The notes under the pieces were generated by a model that was given only the letters and a program-made list of their open reading frames with translations, did no database searches and was not told where the DNA came from. Shown in pieces: positions 1-14,327 of a DNA stretch of 64,000 nt. Within the stretch, counting starts at the first letter, position 1. Each line of letters begins with the position of its first letter. A program made the translations under genes and the position numbers. This stretch comes from Parus major (lineage: Eukaryota > Chordata > Aves > Passeriformes > Paridae): positions 111,334,148 through 111,398,147 of the forward strand of contig NC_031770.1 in NCBI RefSeq assembly GCF_001522545.3, read 5' to 3'.

Positions 1-1734
1 GCTCCATGGCAATCACAGACTGTTTCCAGCATCTCCTCTATTCCAGCTCCCTGCCAAGAACAGCCCTTCCCTCAGCTGTCTCCTACTGACCTAAATTCAT
101 ACTCCTTGCTTTAATCACAGCCTTCCACCCTAAAAAGGACTCCAAACCTGAAATCGTTGTCTCCTCCATTCATTCCTCTAGCCACCAGGCCCACAAACCC
201 AGAAGTGCTTTCTGAAGGTCAGTGCTGAACCTGCTGCACACCACAGCAGAGTAATAAATGTTGCACAAGCCAAATGATGTCCTGGGGGAAGCCTGTGCAG
301 CCCATGGCCTCGTGCAGACCGCACAGCTGTCAGCCTGAGACTTCCTTCTCCTTAAGATATGCAAAGAGAAGGAGAATTCAATGGTATTGACTGATTCCAG
401 CTCCTCAAGTCAGCAGATCTGGCTCAGAGCACACGCTGGGATTAGAGCTGTCGATGAGGACCTTGGCGCGGTGGCACCCTCGGTCAATACCGGCATCGTT
501 TGTCCTTCACGTCACCCCGCTGCTACTCCCAAGTTTTGTTATTCACTGCTGAATTTTTCACAGGAGCTGTGTTCCAGCTAAGGGGAGTCCCTGCTGTGTC
601 TGGCAGGGCACAAAGATATCCTGGATCCAGAAGTACAACAAGAAATGAGATGAGGGGAGATACAGAGAAATGAGGAAAGTCACAAATAAGTTTGCCTCTC
701 TTTCCTTTCTTTCCCAGAAGCACAGGAATTTTCTGCCCTGCTCCCTGGATATATCCACACCAATGTGATGACACAACCCAGTCTCTAAATGCATGACTTC
801 ATCCTTGACTTTTGTCAACGAACACTTTCAGTTTCAAGTTTCATCATCCCACATTATCCTGAGGGAATCACCTGCTAGGGCTGTCACAATAAACTCAACT
901 GCTGCAGCTCCCACACTCACCTGAATTTTACAGCCCATACTAGAGCATCCTCCTGCTTTTCAGACACCTGTTTCAGGCAATTCCCTGTTTCAATCTGGCC
1001 ACACCACCGCACCACATGGGCCAAGACATTCCAATTAATCAGTATTTACTAGCTCCAGTATTTCCTCCCTCACAGTAGCAAGTTCTAAGATGTTTGCAGA
1101 CACCTCATAAAGCACAGGCTCGTTATTACAGCCCATTAACACGCATGCAAGAAATTTTAATGTGTAAAAATTCCCCATGAAATAAAGATTTTCCCCTCCA
1201 CTTTCAGGGCAAACCTGCCATCCCTTACCATGAACTGGACAACGCTCTCCAGTGGTTTTTTCCCTGCTCTTTTCCGCCCACCAGTCAAGCCAAGCCTCAT
1301 TTGGCTGATTTCATAGCAATCCTTTATGAGCAACCCCAGCATGTGCCATGGCAGATCCCTCCTCACTCAGTTCCAGCACCTCCAACAAGGCTGGAATAGC
1401 TCTGGAGAGCATTTCCACTCCTGACCCTGCAGCACAGGAAGCCTCAGGTGACACCTTCAGAACTTCAGTGTTGATTCCCCACAGTCTGAGATGGAACTGC
1501 AGCAGTTCTCTGCTCTGCCACTACTGGAAGTGAGATGAGGACACAATTTACCACTCCAGATAAAAGGAGCTGGAGCACACTTCTCCCACAACAAGAGCTA
1601 AGCCAAGGAAGCTTGTACTTTTAGGAAAACACTGTCCAAGCATGCAGACTTAATGCTGTGCCCCAGTGGAGGCAATTTGAGGCTCACATCAGGCACTACA
1701 GGAAGTTTTATTCCTGAAATATGAAGGTACTCAC

Positions 1735-1809
1735 TGTACACGGTGATCAGCTGGCAAACTGGAATCTGTCCCTCTTCTGCAACCAGCTCTCTACTCATCT
1801 GTCTGGAGC
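1735..1809 (-). other. Candidate internal exon with strong splice sites
   Basis: The minus strand has a long pyrimidine-rich acceptor (tttttcctctctaacag, AG at 1811-1810) and, 75 nt later, a consensus donor (ACA|GTGAGTAC, GT at 1734-1733). One of three frames is open across it (SRQMSRELVAEEGQIPVCQL...), and its length is a multiple of three. I do not recognise the peptide. Since the presumed EXTL3 transcription unit runs leftward through here, a non-coding EXTL3 exon is the likeliest explanation if it is real. Chance pairing of splice-like words is the alternative. Confidence 0.35.
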
Positions 1810-4800
1810 CTGTTAGAGAGGAAAAAGAGCTGTAAATATAGATAAAGTGACCAAAAATTAAAAAAAAAAAAATTAAATCAACAAATAGGCCAGGTAATCA
1901 ATGCAAAACAGACATGCTCACCTCCCCAGCTCTGAGGTCAAGAACTCAAAGCACCTGCAAAGCTCTCAGCAAGGTCTCTCAAGCAAACGCTGTGATGTTT
2001 GAAAACAACAACAGCACCCGCTGCCTCTGGAGGCTGTTGAGGTCAGACCTGATCCAGCCCAGGAGAAAAGCAAGGTATTTATACATGAGAGCAGCAGCAA
2101 CAGCTTCCCAAAGCTAGTTACTCCAGAGAGAGTGAATCACAGCTCCTTGTGACACGTCCTGGTCCCCAAAGCACCATTACACACGCAGGGGAACAAATGT
2201 TTATGCAGACACGGTGCTGAAGGGTTACATGGGCTCTGATCTGGAGTGCACCAAAGAAGTTCCCTTTAATACATTTGTTGTTTCAACACACTTTATCCCC
2301 TTAATGAGGCGCCACTGAAGTTCTGCTTAAACCCATTTTGATTAAGGAAAAGATTATCCATAGAATTGCCAGCCGTACATGTTAGTATACATCACACACA
2401 GACCAACTGTGCTTCGGGGAGACATTAAATCCCCGTTCAATTAACAGAGACACCTCTTAAAATGAGCATTAAATAATTCCCCACAATGTACCAAGACAAC
2501 TGGCTACTCCAGTAAATTGGAATAGAAATAACTTCCCATCTCTCCACCAACAAAATCCCAATCAAAGCTTGCCCTTAAAACAAGAGGTCAGTACGGAGGG
2601 ATAGGGGGCAGGAACGTTACTACCTCAGTGTTATTGTGTGCTTATATTAAAAGCTCTTCATCAAAAAATTAAATGAAATGGATGCCTTTCATGTTTATCA
2701 ATAACAGAGCTAATGGTTTTTATGTAAATGCCATTGCTTTCAGCCAGATCTGCAAGAGACTGGAGCCACATAGCCCCATCTCCCCTTGCAAGAGACTCCC
2801 TTCAGGCACCCAATCTAAATGCAAATTACAATCAAACACAAAACCAAGAGTTTTCTGGATGATACTGAACACATAAAACTAGGGACAAAGCAGAGATACT
2901 TAAGAACCACCCTCCTTCTTCTGGAAAGACCTCCTGATCTCACACTGCTTTTCTATCCTGAACGTACATAAAATTTAAAGTATAATTTGGTTCTCATTAG
3001 TAGTCATATTATTTACCAGCTTCTCCCCTTCCATTGCCTTCAGTGTTACCAAAAAAAAAATAATAAAAGAAGGAGGGGAATGTTCTTCTGAAGAGAGAAT
3101 CACCTCTTGGAGATGCTTCCCCCACAACAGGAGCATTCCATCAGCAGGGACGTAAAATCAGAGCGATAATAAAGCCCCAGTTGGATTTGCCAAGAACAAA
3201 CTGCACTTCCACATTTTCAGGAGGAAATTTCTTCTTGGAATGGAGCTGTTTTGCAAATCTAGGAAGAAGGTGTTACTACAGGACGGTTATTAAGAGGCAG
3301 AGACACAAAACTGTTGTCAGCACAAGGAGCACCATGTTCCTGTAGCATAAAAGCTTTTTGAAGAACGCTTAAATCCAACCCCTACCTGGAGCACGGATCC
3401 AGCCAGGACTTTGTCAGCGCTGATTAAAACAAGGTCCTAATGGCAAACCTGAAAAGAACTAATCTTAGCAACTGTGCTTTTAGCAAGGAGAACCCACAGA
3501 GGAGAAGATGAGATTAAAACACAGGGCAAAGAGCTGACAACCCAACTCTGGCAGAGTCTGCACCTGAGTCTCGGCAGGGACTTGCTCTAACTACCACAGG
3601 CAGCTCCACACCAAACTTCCATTCCCAAGAGGAGCACAAGTCCTTGGAGGGATGCTGCTAATTAACAATGGGGCTGAGTACACGCTCGTTACACGGGTGA
3701 GGAGCTGAGCGCTCTGTGTGTGCTGCAGGAATATTCACAGAGCAGAACCTCGCTAATTAACATTAATAACTGAGAGACCACTGCTGCAAACGGCTGGATT
3801 TTGGGAATCAGCCAGCAAGAAACTGTGCAAAGTGGGGAACCAGAGGGACAACACAACCCAGCAGGCGCCTGGTTCCCTTCTTTGGGTATCTATAATTAAA
3901 TAATTTATCATTGTGCTGCTGTGTCTATGAGTGACTGTACAGCCTGTAAACAAAGCACCTCCTGTAATGCAAAGCTTTGCTAAATCTGAAAGTGGAAAGA
4001 GGTCATCAAATTAAAAACCACAGCCCTGATTACCTTCCTTCAGAAACTTTTCTCATGGGCCAGCATTTCAGAAAACTCATCAACTTCTCCTTCATCTCCT
4101 TCATCTATTCTGTCTCACAGATCTATTGTTCTATGCACAAAACCTCTGCCTTTCAGTCCTGGAGTTGCTAAGGCTGCCTTCTCCTCCTTCCCTTCCTCCA
4201 TAAACCTGGTGAGGAGAGTTTTGGGTCCTCTCTGGCAAAAGGAGACTGGGACCCCAACTTGGACCTTGTCCCCACACTGACCACACAGGATCAACCCACG
4301 AGCAATGAGAAAAGGATGAGGCCCTTCCAAAACAAGCAGATCTCCTTTTTTCCCCACTCCAGACCCGCCGTGCGAGGCCTGGTGCCGTCCCTGCCAGAAC
4401 CACTCAGGATTTCACACCCAGCCACAACCACGTGTGAGCAGAGTCTGATTTCACAGCCATGCTCTGACTTCAGCTGTCAAACCACAGCCAGAGGATCTTC
4501 ACGAGCCTGCAGAGCTGAACTGTCCCTGAAACAAAGCCATTTCCTCCCAAAGCCCCCCAAAATCAGGGGCAGCCACACATCCCCAGCCTCCACCCAAATG
4601 CTGCCGCTCACGGCCTCGACCACTGGCTTAGCTGGGTGCCAGCAAAACGAAGATTTTTGGTGGCAAAAAACATCCAACCATCACTTGAACTTTGCAATTT
4701 TGCAAAGGCAAGGAACAAAACTGGAAATATTTCCCTTTCTAACAGTTCCTGTTCTTTGCTGTACAATTCACAACTACACTCAACTTACTCAGCACTGTAA

Positions 4801-5401
4801 TTTTTATTTCTCCTTTCTGTCACCACACAGCCTCATACACAGCCCATGACTTCACTTGCTGAAGGCCCATGGGTTTTCCCTTTGCAAAGGTTCAGGTTTA
4901 TGCACAGCAAAACGGTCTCTTAAACAGTCTTTTCTTATTTCCTTTTGTCAGGGCCTTCATGCTATGATGAATGCGTGGAAATGCAAAGCAGAAGTCCATA
5001 CAAAAAGAAGCCAGTGTGCGAGGTGGTTTTGTCTTATAAAAAAAGAGAGCCAGGATTGACTTACGCCTCATTAAAGAGTTCCAGTCTGCATTTTTATTAG
5101 ATATATTTAGACACCGATAGCTTTAAAAAAAAATAAATTAAAAGCAGTTATATTCTTAACATATGGCCCTGGATCAGTCACGTGGATATAAACAAAAGTG
5201 GGCACAGCAGATTCTCCAAACTTAGGCATGGAAATTGTTTTAATGGTGCACATGAGCTATAAAATTTCAAGCCACACAAAAGTAGACAATGGTGTGACAG
5301 AATTCAGCTACTGCAGGGCTGTGTCTTGTCCCCAGTCCTTGCATCACCACACATCCCTGAGCGTATCACAGCTGCTCCAGGAGACAGGAAGAGGGAGGAG
5401 A

Positions 5402-5535
5402 GTAATTCCTGCTAACAAACACATTTAGGCAAATAATGTAGAATTCATTTCTTGGTGGAGAAACTGAGGTAATTCCTGCTAACAAACACACTCAGGCAAA
5501 TCATGCAGAATTCATTTCTTGGTGGAGAAACTGAG
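5402..5535 (+). repeat. 67-bp tandem duplication
   Basis: Two adjacent 67-bp copies (5402-5468 and 5469-5535) starting gtaattcctgctaacaaaca and ending ggtggagaaactgag, differing at about four positions. A recent local duplication in otherwise single-copy sequence. Confidence 0.95.
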
Positions 5536-8500
5536 GTATGGAAGAGGCATTTTCTGCTATAATTCATTTCCTATCACAAATAAGACCCAGACAATATCCC
5601 AGTCATTGGTTTCTTCGCTATCAAGTGTCTTTGGCAATGCTGCTGTAGCCCTTTGTCATCCCCTCCTCACACCCTGGTCTCTAACCTGACAAAACACACA
5701 GCTCCCAGAGAAAACCTATTTCCAAATCAAGAGGCAGTGTAGCTAATTCTGGCCTGCACAAAGCACTAATTACTAATGTAAATGATATCTCTGAGCTTGA
5801 TGGCAATGATAAACGATGGCCAATCATACGGGCAGAGACTGGCACTGAACAAAACAAGGCACACCCAGAGCAAGCATGTCTTGCAACCACCAAACACACA
5901 TATCTGTGCTCTACGTGGGCAGCAACTGCTGTCCACATTATTTTAACAGCAGAAATTGCATTGGGAAAAGAAAAAAAAAAAAATCACCACCACCACAACA
6001 TAAAAAAACCTGAGTGCATTCCTCTTCTTAGTCGGAGCCAGAACATAAGAAACAAGCAATATAATTATTTCCACACCAGAAGGAAAATAAACCCAAGAAC
6101 ACACAGAGGGAAAGAAACAAGCCTTCAAAGCAGATCTGCAAAATAGTTCAGGGCTTGTGTGCTGGGCTATAATTTCCCAGCTACAAAAACTCCAGGGAAG
6201 CCAACTTTGGGATGGTGAACACCTCAGAGCCCACAGCACCCCCTCCTCTGCCCCCTCTCCCACAGAGCCCGAAATCCTGCACATCCTTCAGCACATGACC
6301 ACATTTCATTTTGCCTGAAATGACCCTTTTCTGGTGTGGCCTCTAGTACAAACAGAAAGGAAAACATTTTCTTGCCTTTTTTTTGCATCAAGCACAAAGA
6401 GCATCAACCACACCAGTGACTGCTGGTCCCACCTGTCCAGAGGTGCTCATCCACAAGAAACACAGCATCCCAAGAGGATGCATCTGGCATGCCCAGCCCA
6501 GGTTCCCCAGCTGGGATAGCCCTGGAGCCAAACTCCTGGAAGGCTGGAAGCAAACAGGAGCAGGAGCAGAGCCCCTGTGCTCCATCCAGACAGCAGAAGC
6601 TCAGCTGGGACACACTCACTCTTCAGGGATAAGTAAAAGCACTTTAAGAAGAGCTTTCTTTTCCCTCCCTTCACTTTGTTTTAAATGGCTGAAGAATTTC
6701 CTCTGTGAATGCTCCCAATTGTGGCTCACACTGAGTTATTTTTAAAAGCACAGAACCAGATTTTCAAGGCCTGAATGAGGAAATGCAAAGCTTTTATTAA
6801 GCAATAATAGCCCAGACAATGGTCACAATTTCCCAAGGGTCTGAACACGGGCAGCTGACAATGAGCTTTATTCCTCCACAAAACCCCCTTCACAGGCTCG
6901 GAGGGTTTGCTTTGTATGATCCAGGCTCAAGTTAGGGAGTTAAAACAGAAAGCTCCGTGGTCGTTTTCAGTGTGATTTCCTCCACCAAAGCACATCTGAT
7001 CAGAGATACAAAAATCACCGGGAAAAGGAGCCATGCACTGTCTCATCCCCTCCTTTGCTACCAGGACATCATCCCATCCAGCTGGACCTTTCCCTTGCAG
7101 ATGGATCCCAGCTGACAAACTGGCCAATATTCCCAGGGTCAGGAGAGTAAAACAAAGCCTTTCAGCTTCCTTCATTGACATCTGAGCCACTTCAAAATGC
7201 CTCTCAGTAAAATGGCCAGAGATACTTTTCAAACCTCAGACCAGCTACCACAGGGTATAATCAGATCCAGTGGCCCCATCAGCTCTTCCTTCTTCCAAGC
7301 AGGAAGGAGTTGTAACTATGAGCTTGTACAGTCTCCAAACCCAGCCAGCAGCCAAGGTTTAGCCTTGCAAAGGCCCAGGTTCACTCAGTAATGCTGGCCA
7401 CAAGCAGCTCCCAGCACACCTGAAGCAGCTGGACTGGCTCTCTCTGCAGCCAGCACCAGCAGCAGGCACTGCTGGAGCACAGAAAATCAGATTGGTTCAA
7501 GAGGTCTGCTTAGGACGAGATGAACTGTGCTACAGAATGGGGTGTTTTTCTCTGCTGGTTATAAAGCAGACCTCGAGAAAAGAGGGGAAAAAAGAAACAG
7601 AAATAATGGGATAAACAACCAGATCTGTAGAAAAAAGTCCCAACCTGAATGTCTCCCACACGACTGCTCTCCTCACCTTCAGCAGAAAAGCAGCTAAAGC
7701 CATAAATTGGGGAGCTCTTCCAACCAGAACAAGTGTATTTCTATCCTCTCACCATCTCCCCTCTTCCCTGTCCCACTGAAAGCACAGCGTGGCTGCACAG
7801 CAAACCGAGATTACAACTAAACCTCACAAACAAGAACCGAGCTTAGATTCAATCTGAGCACTTCCCAAGCTGCCCTGTCACACAGCCAGGAGAGACCACA
7901 GGAGCTCTTTCTTCCAGCTTACCACAGCCTCCAGGGCTTGGGAAAACACTTCCCAATCTTCTGCAGATCTGTCAGTCGGTCCATAACCAAGAGAGCTCGT
8001 GTGCCCAAAATACTTCAAACCCCTTCAGGAATGCCTGCAGTGCTCCTGCTGCTGGTGCAGCCCCAGCACAGCTGCACACCTCTGGCACCAGAGGTGAGAC
8101 CTCTGTGCCTGCTGCATCACAGATCCTGCTCGGAATGGTACAGACACTGGAGAATGCTTTCAAGTTTGTCTACAACTTCCTGGAGGAAAGGAAAAGGTGT
8201 TTGGAAGATTAATGAAAAATATGCTTTGTCCCCCCCCCCACCTTGCTGTTTTCAATGGCTGTAATTTGCCATAAGGCAAGAGCCTCCACCATCCCTTGTC
8301 CTTTTTACTGTAAACTTCAAGGCCCCTTGACCCAATGTAATCCCTGAACTTGGCTTAAAATACTCCTGAAAAATAATTAATTGTCTGCTTGTGTGTAAAA
8401 CAGCTGTCCATGTCTGTGTCGAGACAAGTGTGCAGGAATTCAGGGTATGTTCAGAAAATGGATGCACTCAGAGACTGAGGATGCCAAAGGTACCCAGATA

Positions 8501-10919
8501 TTGCCATTCAGAGAATTCACACAAGCACTTTTTGTGCAGCAACATCTGTAAATCAAAGCATATTATTTTCCACCCTCATAATCAAGAGATTTGCTAGATT
8601 ATCTAGAGCTCTGTCTGATCATGACAGACGAAGCTGCTGAACCTCACTGCAGCTGCCTAAAACGCGCACTCAGGCAAAGAGCTGGAACAATGAACGCAGC
8701 CCCTTCAGCGCTCACTTCCAATTAGGAAAACTCTCGGTGTGATGAGGAAAGAGCCCCTCACAGCCAGAGGAGTGGCCGCAGGTGACAAATGTGAGGCCAG
8801 CAGCCGCTGCTTGGCAGAGGAGATGCGGGCAGAGGGCGGATCAGGCAGGCTGCAGGCAGTGAGAAAGCAGAGGATGGAATATCGCAGGGAGGACAGAACT
8901 TTAAAAGGCAGCTTTGCCAGCGAGCACAGCTTCAATTAACAAGCTGTATTTGCAAGGCCAGACTCCAAAATGCTCCTCAGTATCCAATCATCTAACTTGT
9001 GCTTAAAGACACACCATTATAGCGTGGAATTGGGGATCAGCTGGCTGAACTAATCCCAGCCAGATGCTAAAACTACCAGCAAATAGGTCAGTAATGTATC
9101 CCACACCATGCAGGGCCCTGCAGGGGGGAACAGTCACACACCACCACTCCTGCACCTGTGGAAAGGCTTTGAGAGGTTCCTCCCAGCCCGGAATCCATTT
9201 GCTAAATATTTCAGTCTGTGGTTCTGGGGAAGGGAAGTCACAGCCCACCTCACTGCCAGGAAGCTTTTTCATTGCTCCCTTTCCAGGTGATGTTAGGCAA
9301 CAAGTAATTCACTCCTACACAGGTAGGAGCAAAAATGCCCTTGGGCATTACTGACAATTCCAGCTTACTACAACCAGAATAGAAATCAGATCGTGGAGAT
9401 TTTATTATACAACTCTGCAAATTACTTAAATCAAGCAAAAAGGGACAAGGTTAAACTAAGACTCCTTTCTTGCTCTGCCTGTGAGAGTACACACAACAAA
9501 ATTAAATACAGCCCTTCACTTTCAGATGCAGCACAAAAGTCATTTATTAACCTACACAAGGTCCACACATGCACCTCCAAACACATGGGCTGAAGATAAG
9601 TTATTCCAGGTACTTTTTAAACTCCCAAAAGGGTGGTGACAGATACCATCTGGAAAGATTCAGGACTATCTTACCAAGCCTCCACTGCCATCAGTGACCT
9701 TTACAGTAACACAATAAATAATTTAGCATATAATGAATTTGCTGCATTACATTTGTTCTCTGGGCTATTGAAGATCAGCCAGGAACCAACAGACTGGAGG
9801 CACAAAGCTCCCATAAAACTGAAAGTTACAATGGAGGTCTTACTACCTGCAGCAAAGAGTTATGGGATGAAGATAAAAAAGGTGTTGAAAAAAAACCAAA
9901 CCAACTCATGAGCTCTCCATTTACATAAACTTCCATCAAATTCACTGTACCAGCCCTGAGATCCCTGCAGTCACTCAAACAGGACTGGCCCTGAAGCTGC
10001 ATCTTTATTGTTTCAAATTCCAAGATTCATTTATGCCAGCAACAAACCCTTCAAAAATAACCTCAAAAAAGCCAGAAGCTTCCCAGGAGTTTGAAGGACA
10101 GGCTCTCAAACACGTGAGAAGCTGTGTGGTTTAGCTCCAGTTCTGCCATCAGCTTGTTTGGATCACTTGGATCCCTTCAGACACCTCCTTGCATCTCCAT
10201 TTCTTCGCCTGCTTGGAGGTGTCAGGGCTTTGTCATTTTGCAGCAGCACCTCAGGAACACGTGGAGTTGTTCACCTGCAGAGATGAACACACAAAGGCAG
10301 CAGATACCAGCACAGAGGCTGCTCACCGGTGCCAAAACCTCAACCAGCCAGATTGTCTCGTATTTTATTTGGGATCTCATTTTCAGTAGATTTAGAAAAA
10401 TTATCCCAGGGGTATGGCAAGGGACCAGAATGTAGAAGATCATTTCATGACATCTGTAAGAGTGGAGAGTTAACAGCGCCACCTCAATTTTTTTCTTATG
10501 ACCTCACTCATTGGGAAGAGTTTTTATCACCCTCAATATCTTTACAAACACTCCCCCTCTCTGTCTCCACCAAGTCTTTCCTCACTGCCATATAAGCCCA
10601 AGGCTTCTCTTTCCTCCCCTTGAGCTGCAGTCAAGGTAAGATCTTAATTTCCTCTACCATCTGCAATGAAACTGCCTCCACACCCCTGCCAAACAAGCTT
10701 TATTTTTTAATAAATTTTAATTTCAGCTTAGTCAGCTCACCCTACAGACTAAGTCAATATTTGACAGATATTTAGCAAAGAAGACTACAATTTATTTAAA
10801 TTCAGCACATCGTGCCCATCAGAACAGATACAGCAGAGATGAGAGTCAGCAGGACTTGCTGCTTGGGGGAAAAACCCCAGATCACCAGATTTCTTTTGGC
10901 TGGAGATCTCCTGTCATCC

Positions 10920-10957
10920 AAAAAAAAAAAAAAAAAAAAGAGAAACAGAATATGCAA

Positions 10958-11006
<49 letters not shown>
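10920..11006 (+). repeat. Poly-A runs (20 and 48 bases)
   Basis: A run of 20 A (10920-10939), a 19-base A-rich spacer, then 48 uninterrupted A (10959-11006). Lysine-rich frames here are artefacts. No retrocopy body is evident upstream. Confidence 0.9.
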
Positions 11007-11010
<4 letters not shown>

Positions 11011-14000
11011 GTTTAGGGATAGAAAGAGCAGTTCCCCGAGATCTGCTCCCCGAGAAACAACCAGCATTCCCTGGAACAGCACTGCGGGAGTGAGAACATC
11101 TCAGCTTTCAGAGAGGCAGGGTTGCTAAGGCAAGCAAACAAAAGGCTCCTTGTCTCCAGCCCACAGCTCCTCAACACATCCCCACCACTGCTGGGGCTGG
11201 GGTGGTGCAGCCCATCCAAGGAGCTCCGGATAAATCCAGGCTCCACAACCAAGCCGTGCCCCTCTGAGCAGCCCTTCAGAGCAGTTTGTGCTTTCCGGTA
11301 TCTTCCCAGCTGCTCCACAGCTGGCAGGGAGCAGGGAAATTCTGAGGAAAAGGATTTATGTGAAAACAATGCCAAAGAGGAAGGAGTCAAACCAGCAAGC
11401 AGAGCATGGGGAATAAAATCATAATAAACAGATCAAGCACAACTCCACCATAAACTGCAAGTGGCCCACTACTCTTAGTTTTCAACCACGGAAAAAATAA
11501 ACCATCAGCTGCAGGACAGCCCCTCACAGAATTTTTGTGAGATCCTGAAATCCAGCTGTTTGAAAGCAGCCCAGGCCAGCAGATCTCGATGCTGTGAGTC
11601 AGCGCCGGCTCTCACAGATGTGATCTCTCCCCAAGTGCTGTTTTCTGCAGCAACAGCGTCAGCACAAGGCACCCTCAGAGCTTTCTGCCAGCGCTGCTCA
11701 GAGGAAGAAAAACTGCTGAAGACACCCCAAATGCCAGGCTGGGTGATGACATCCCTGAGAAACAGGCTAACCCCAGATTGGGGCAGCTTTTAAGATGAAG
11801 CTGCTCCAAGATTGAAGATGGAAATTTTTTCCTTTTGGATAGAAAAAGCCAGAGAAGATGGAAGCAATTCCTCTAACTGTCACTTGAGTTTCTTGTGTCA
11901 CATCTCCCCTCCTCCAGCTGACACCGCAGCTCCTGGATGTCTCTGACCCTGTTGTGTGCCCTGGTTCATCCTGCTGGCTGGCAAAGCCCCGTGCTTATAC
12001 CAGCCCTGGGAAATGGTGCCAAAATTGAGGATTAAAGGAATAGGTCAGTGAAAAATTCCAATAAACAGATCGTCCCAGGGAGGAGGAGGGGAGTGTTGAT
12101 CCAAACCTCCCTCTTCCACAACCAGCCAAAGTCCCCTCCTGTCAGCAGACACAAAGCACTACACAGACCAGAGCTGCCACCAGCAGAGAAAGCTGCCCCT
12201 GAAATTTTAAATTTTTTTTTAAAATGTGTTGTTTTTTAAGTGTTCCTTGTTTTGTACAAAACTGGCTGGGAGGGGAAAGTCCAAACACCAAGTAAGCAAG
12301 CCACAGGCAACCCAAAGCAGCTGCAGGACAAGGAGTCTCCCACCCAGCAGTGCCCCGGGGACCTTGCAGGGAGTGAATCTTGCTTGGCCAAAGGAACGTG
12401 CCTGCAAAGAGACAAGATCCAAATTCAGAATAAAACCTGTGCTGCAGCTCATCAAAGGGATGGCTCAGGATTTTAATTCAGTCACAAAGTAAAACTTAAA
12501 ACCAAACAGATGCATATCGAGGTTTATGGCAACAAAAGGTTTACAGCAACATTTTCTCTTGCCCCTGGACAAACTCTTTGGCTGCAGGAGCTGAAGGAAA
12601 CCACATAGTGTGGACACACAAACGTACCCTGCATTTAAAAGCAAAAAGAACAAAGCTCTGGTGAATGTGGGAAATTAGAAAGCCTGACAGATTTCACCCT
12701 GGTTTATCCCCTGGCAAATTAGCTACTGTTTAAACATGGAGCTTGGGCATTACATCATCTGTTTGCAGGGGAAGATTTTTTTTAAAAGCTAAACCATTCT
12801 TGTATTCACAGCTTGAAGAACATTGTTCATTCCAAACAGACTCAGCTAAATGAAGGGGTGGATCAAACTTTTTGCAGGAACCCTGCGAGCAGGGAAGCAC
12901 ACACCTAAACTGCTTTGCAAGTTCAAACAGTAAAAGATCTTATCTGGAGTTTAGCAGGAAATATGGAGCCCCTCAGGTTTGTCTGTTCAGATCCAAGGAT
13001 GAAAAAACCTACTTTTTCAAGTCAGGATGTGCAAAACCAGCCTGATGAGGAGGCTGAAATCACACAGGCTGCTGCTCACTCAGCTCCAGATCGTTGTGGC
13101 TGGGTCCCATTTGATTCTTCCAGTCATTTCTGTCCCCTGTGGAAACTCCAGGTTTCAGTCCTGTGGGACACCATGCTGCCTTGAGGGATCAGCCTGAGAG
13201 GAAGGGAAACTCCAAACTGAGCTACTGGACGTGTTTCTGGCATCTGTTGTCTCGTTCCAGCTTGGACACTCATTTTGGAGACCTAATTTTCCCTTGAGAG
13301 ACGCTGATCTCCATCAGTGCAGTTTTCTGCAAAGTTGGCAGAAGCTGAATTTCGCAGCACCTGCTCCTTGGCACAGCTCTGAGTTCTCTTTGGTGTGTTT
13401 AGAGGACCAGGCTCTCACAGCCTCAACAAGTGCAGCTCCAGAAAACACACAGAGCAACGGGGCTCTTAATGTGAAAACTGCAATGCTGAGAGATTTCACA
13501 CAATGTGTTTTGCTGACCCTTCACTCTCAAGGGTTGTCAGATTTTAAAGTGGAAAAATGCCAGAATTTTCGGAAGGGAAAAAGGAAGAAGCATTGGTCTC
13601 ATCCCTGAGAAGAGCAGGTTTCACACAGAGTTAGTGCACAGCAAGGCCCTCAGATGTTGGACATCTTCCTACAAACCAAACCCACAGTGGCTTCTGACCA
13701 CAACCCAGTGGCTTCAAGGAACCAGATTTCACAAGAGCTCTGCTAACACTTCTTTAAAAAAAAATTTTAAAAAGGAAAAAAAAAAATTTTTCTTTCCCTA
13801 AACCTGGCAAGTTTCTATGATCTCATCACATTACAACCTCTAAAAACCCAAAAACAAAGTAACACAAAACCAAAGCAAACCCACAAATAAAACTGACAAA
13901 AAAGCCCCACAGACATTTCATCATCATGTCTCTAGACATTCAAAAATACAGCAAGAATTTTCTCCTTAAATAAATGAATGTTTTGTAATAATACCCAGGA

Positions 14001-14310
14001 TAAGCAATTCTAGCTTAAAAGAATCCAGGCAACCATCCACACCAAAAAGTTTCAGAAATTTCATCTGTGGAAGTCCTCTCAGATAGAGCTTAACCTTTAA
14101 GAAAGCAAAAACAGTAATGCACACAGAAAAACAGGTTTTGCTATCAGAATGTAATTAAAAAAACCAAAACAACTCTATTTTGCACTATATCGAGATTGCC
14201 AGGAGCTGATCTGGGAGAAAGTCAAGCAAACAAATTTTCTCTCCGAGATTCCAAAAGGTCATTTCAAACAATTACTAAAATGTAGTACTGCAAACAACAT
14301 ATGCCAATTA

Positions 14311-14327
14311 TTTTTTTTTTTTTTTTT
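14311..14327 (+). repeat. Poly-T run
   Basis: Seventeen consecutive T in AT-rich sequence. Confidence 0.9.

Noticed and set aside
10920..11006. Poly-A run as the tail of a processed pseudogene or SINE
   Set aside because: I see no intronless coding body, tRNA-like head or target-site duplication around it.
10812..11128. Lysine-rich overlapping frames
   Set aside because: Poly-A runs read as Lys codons.
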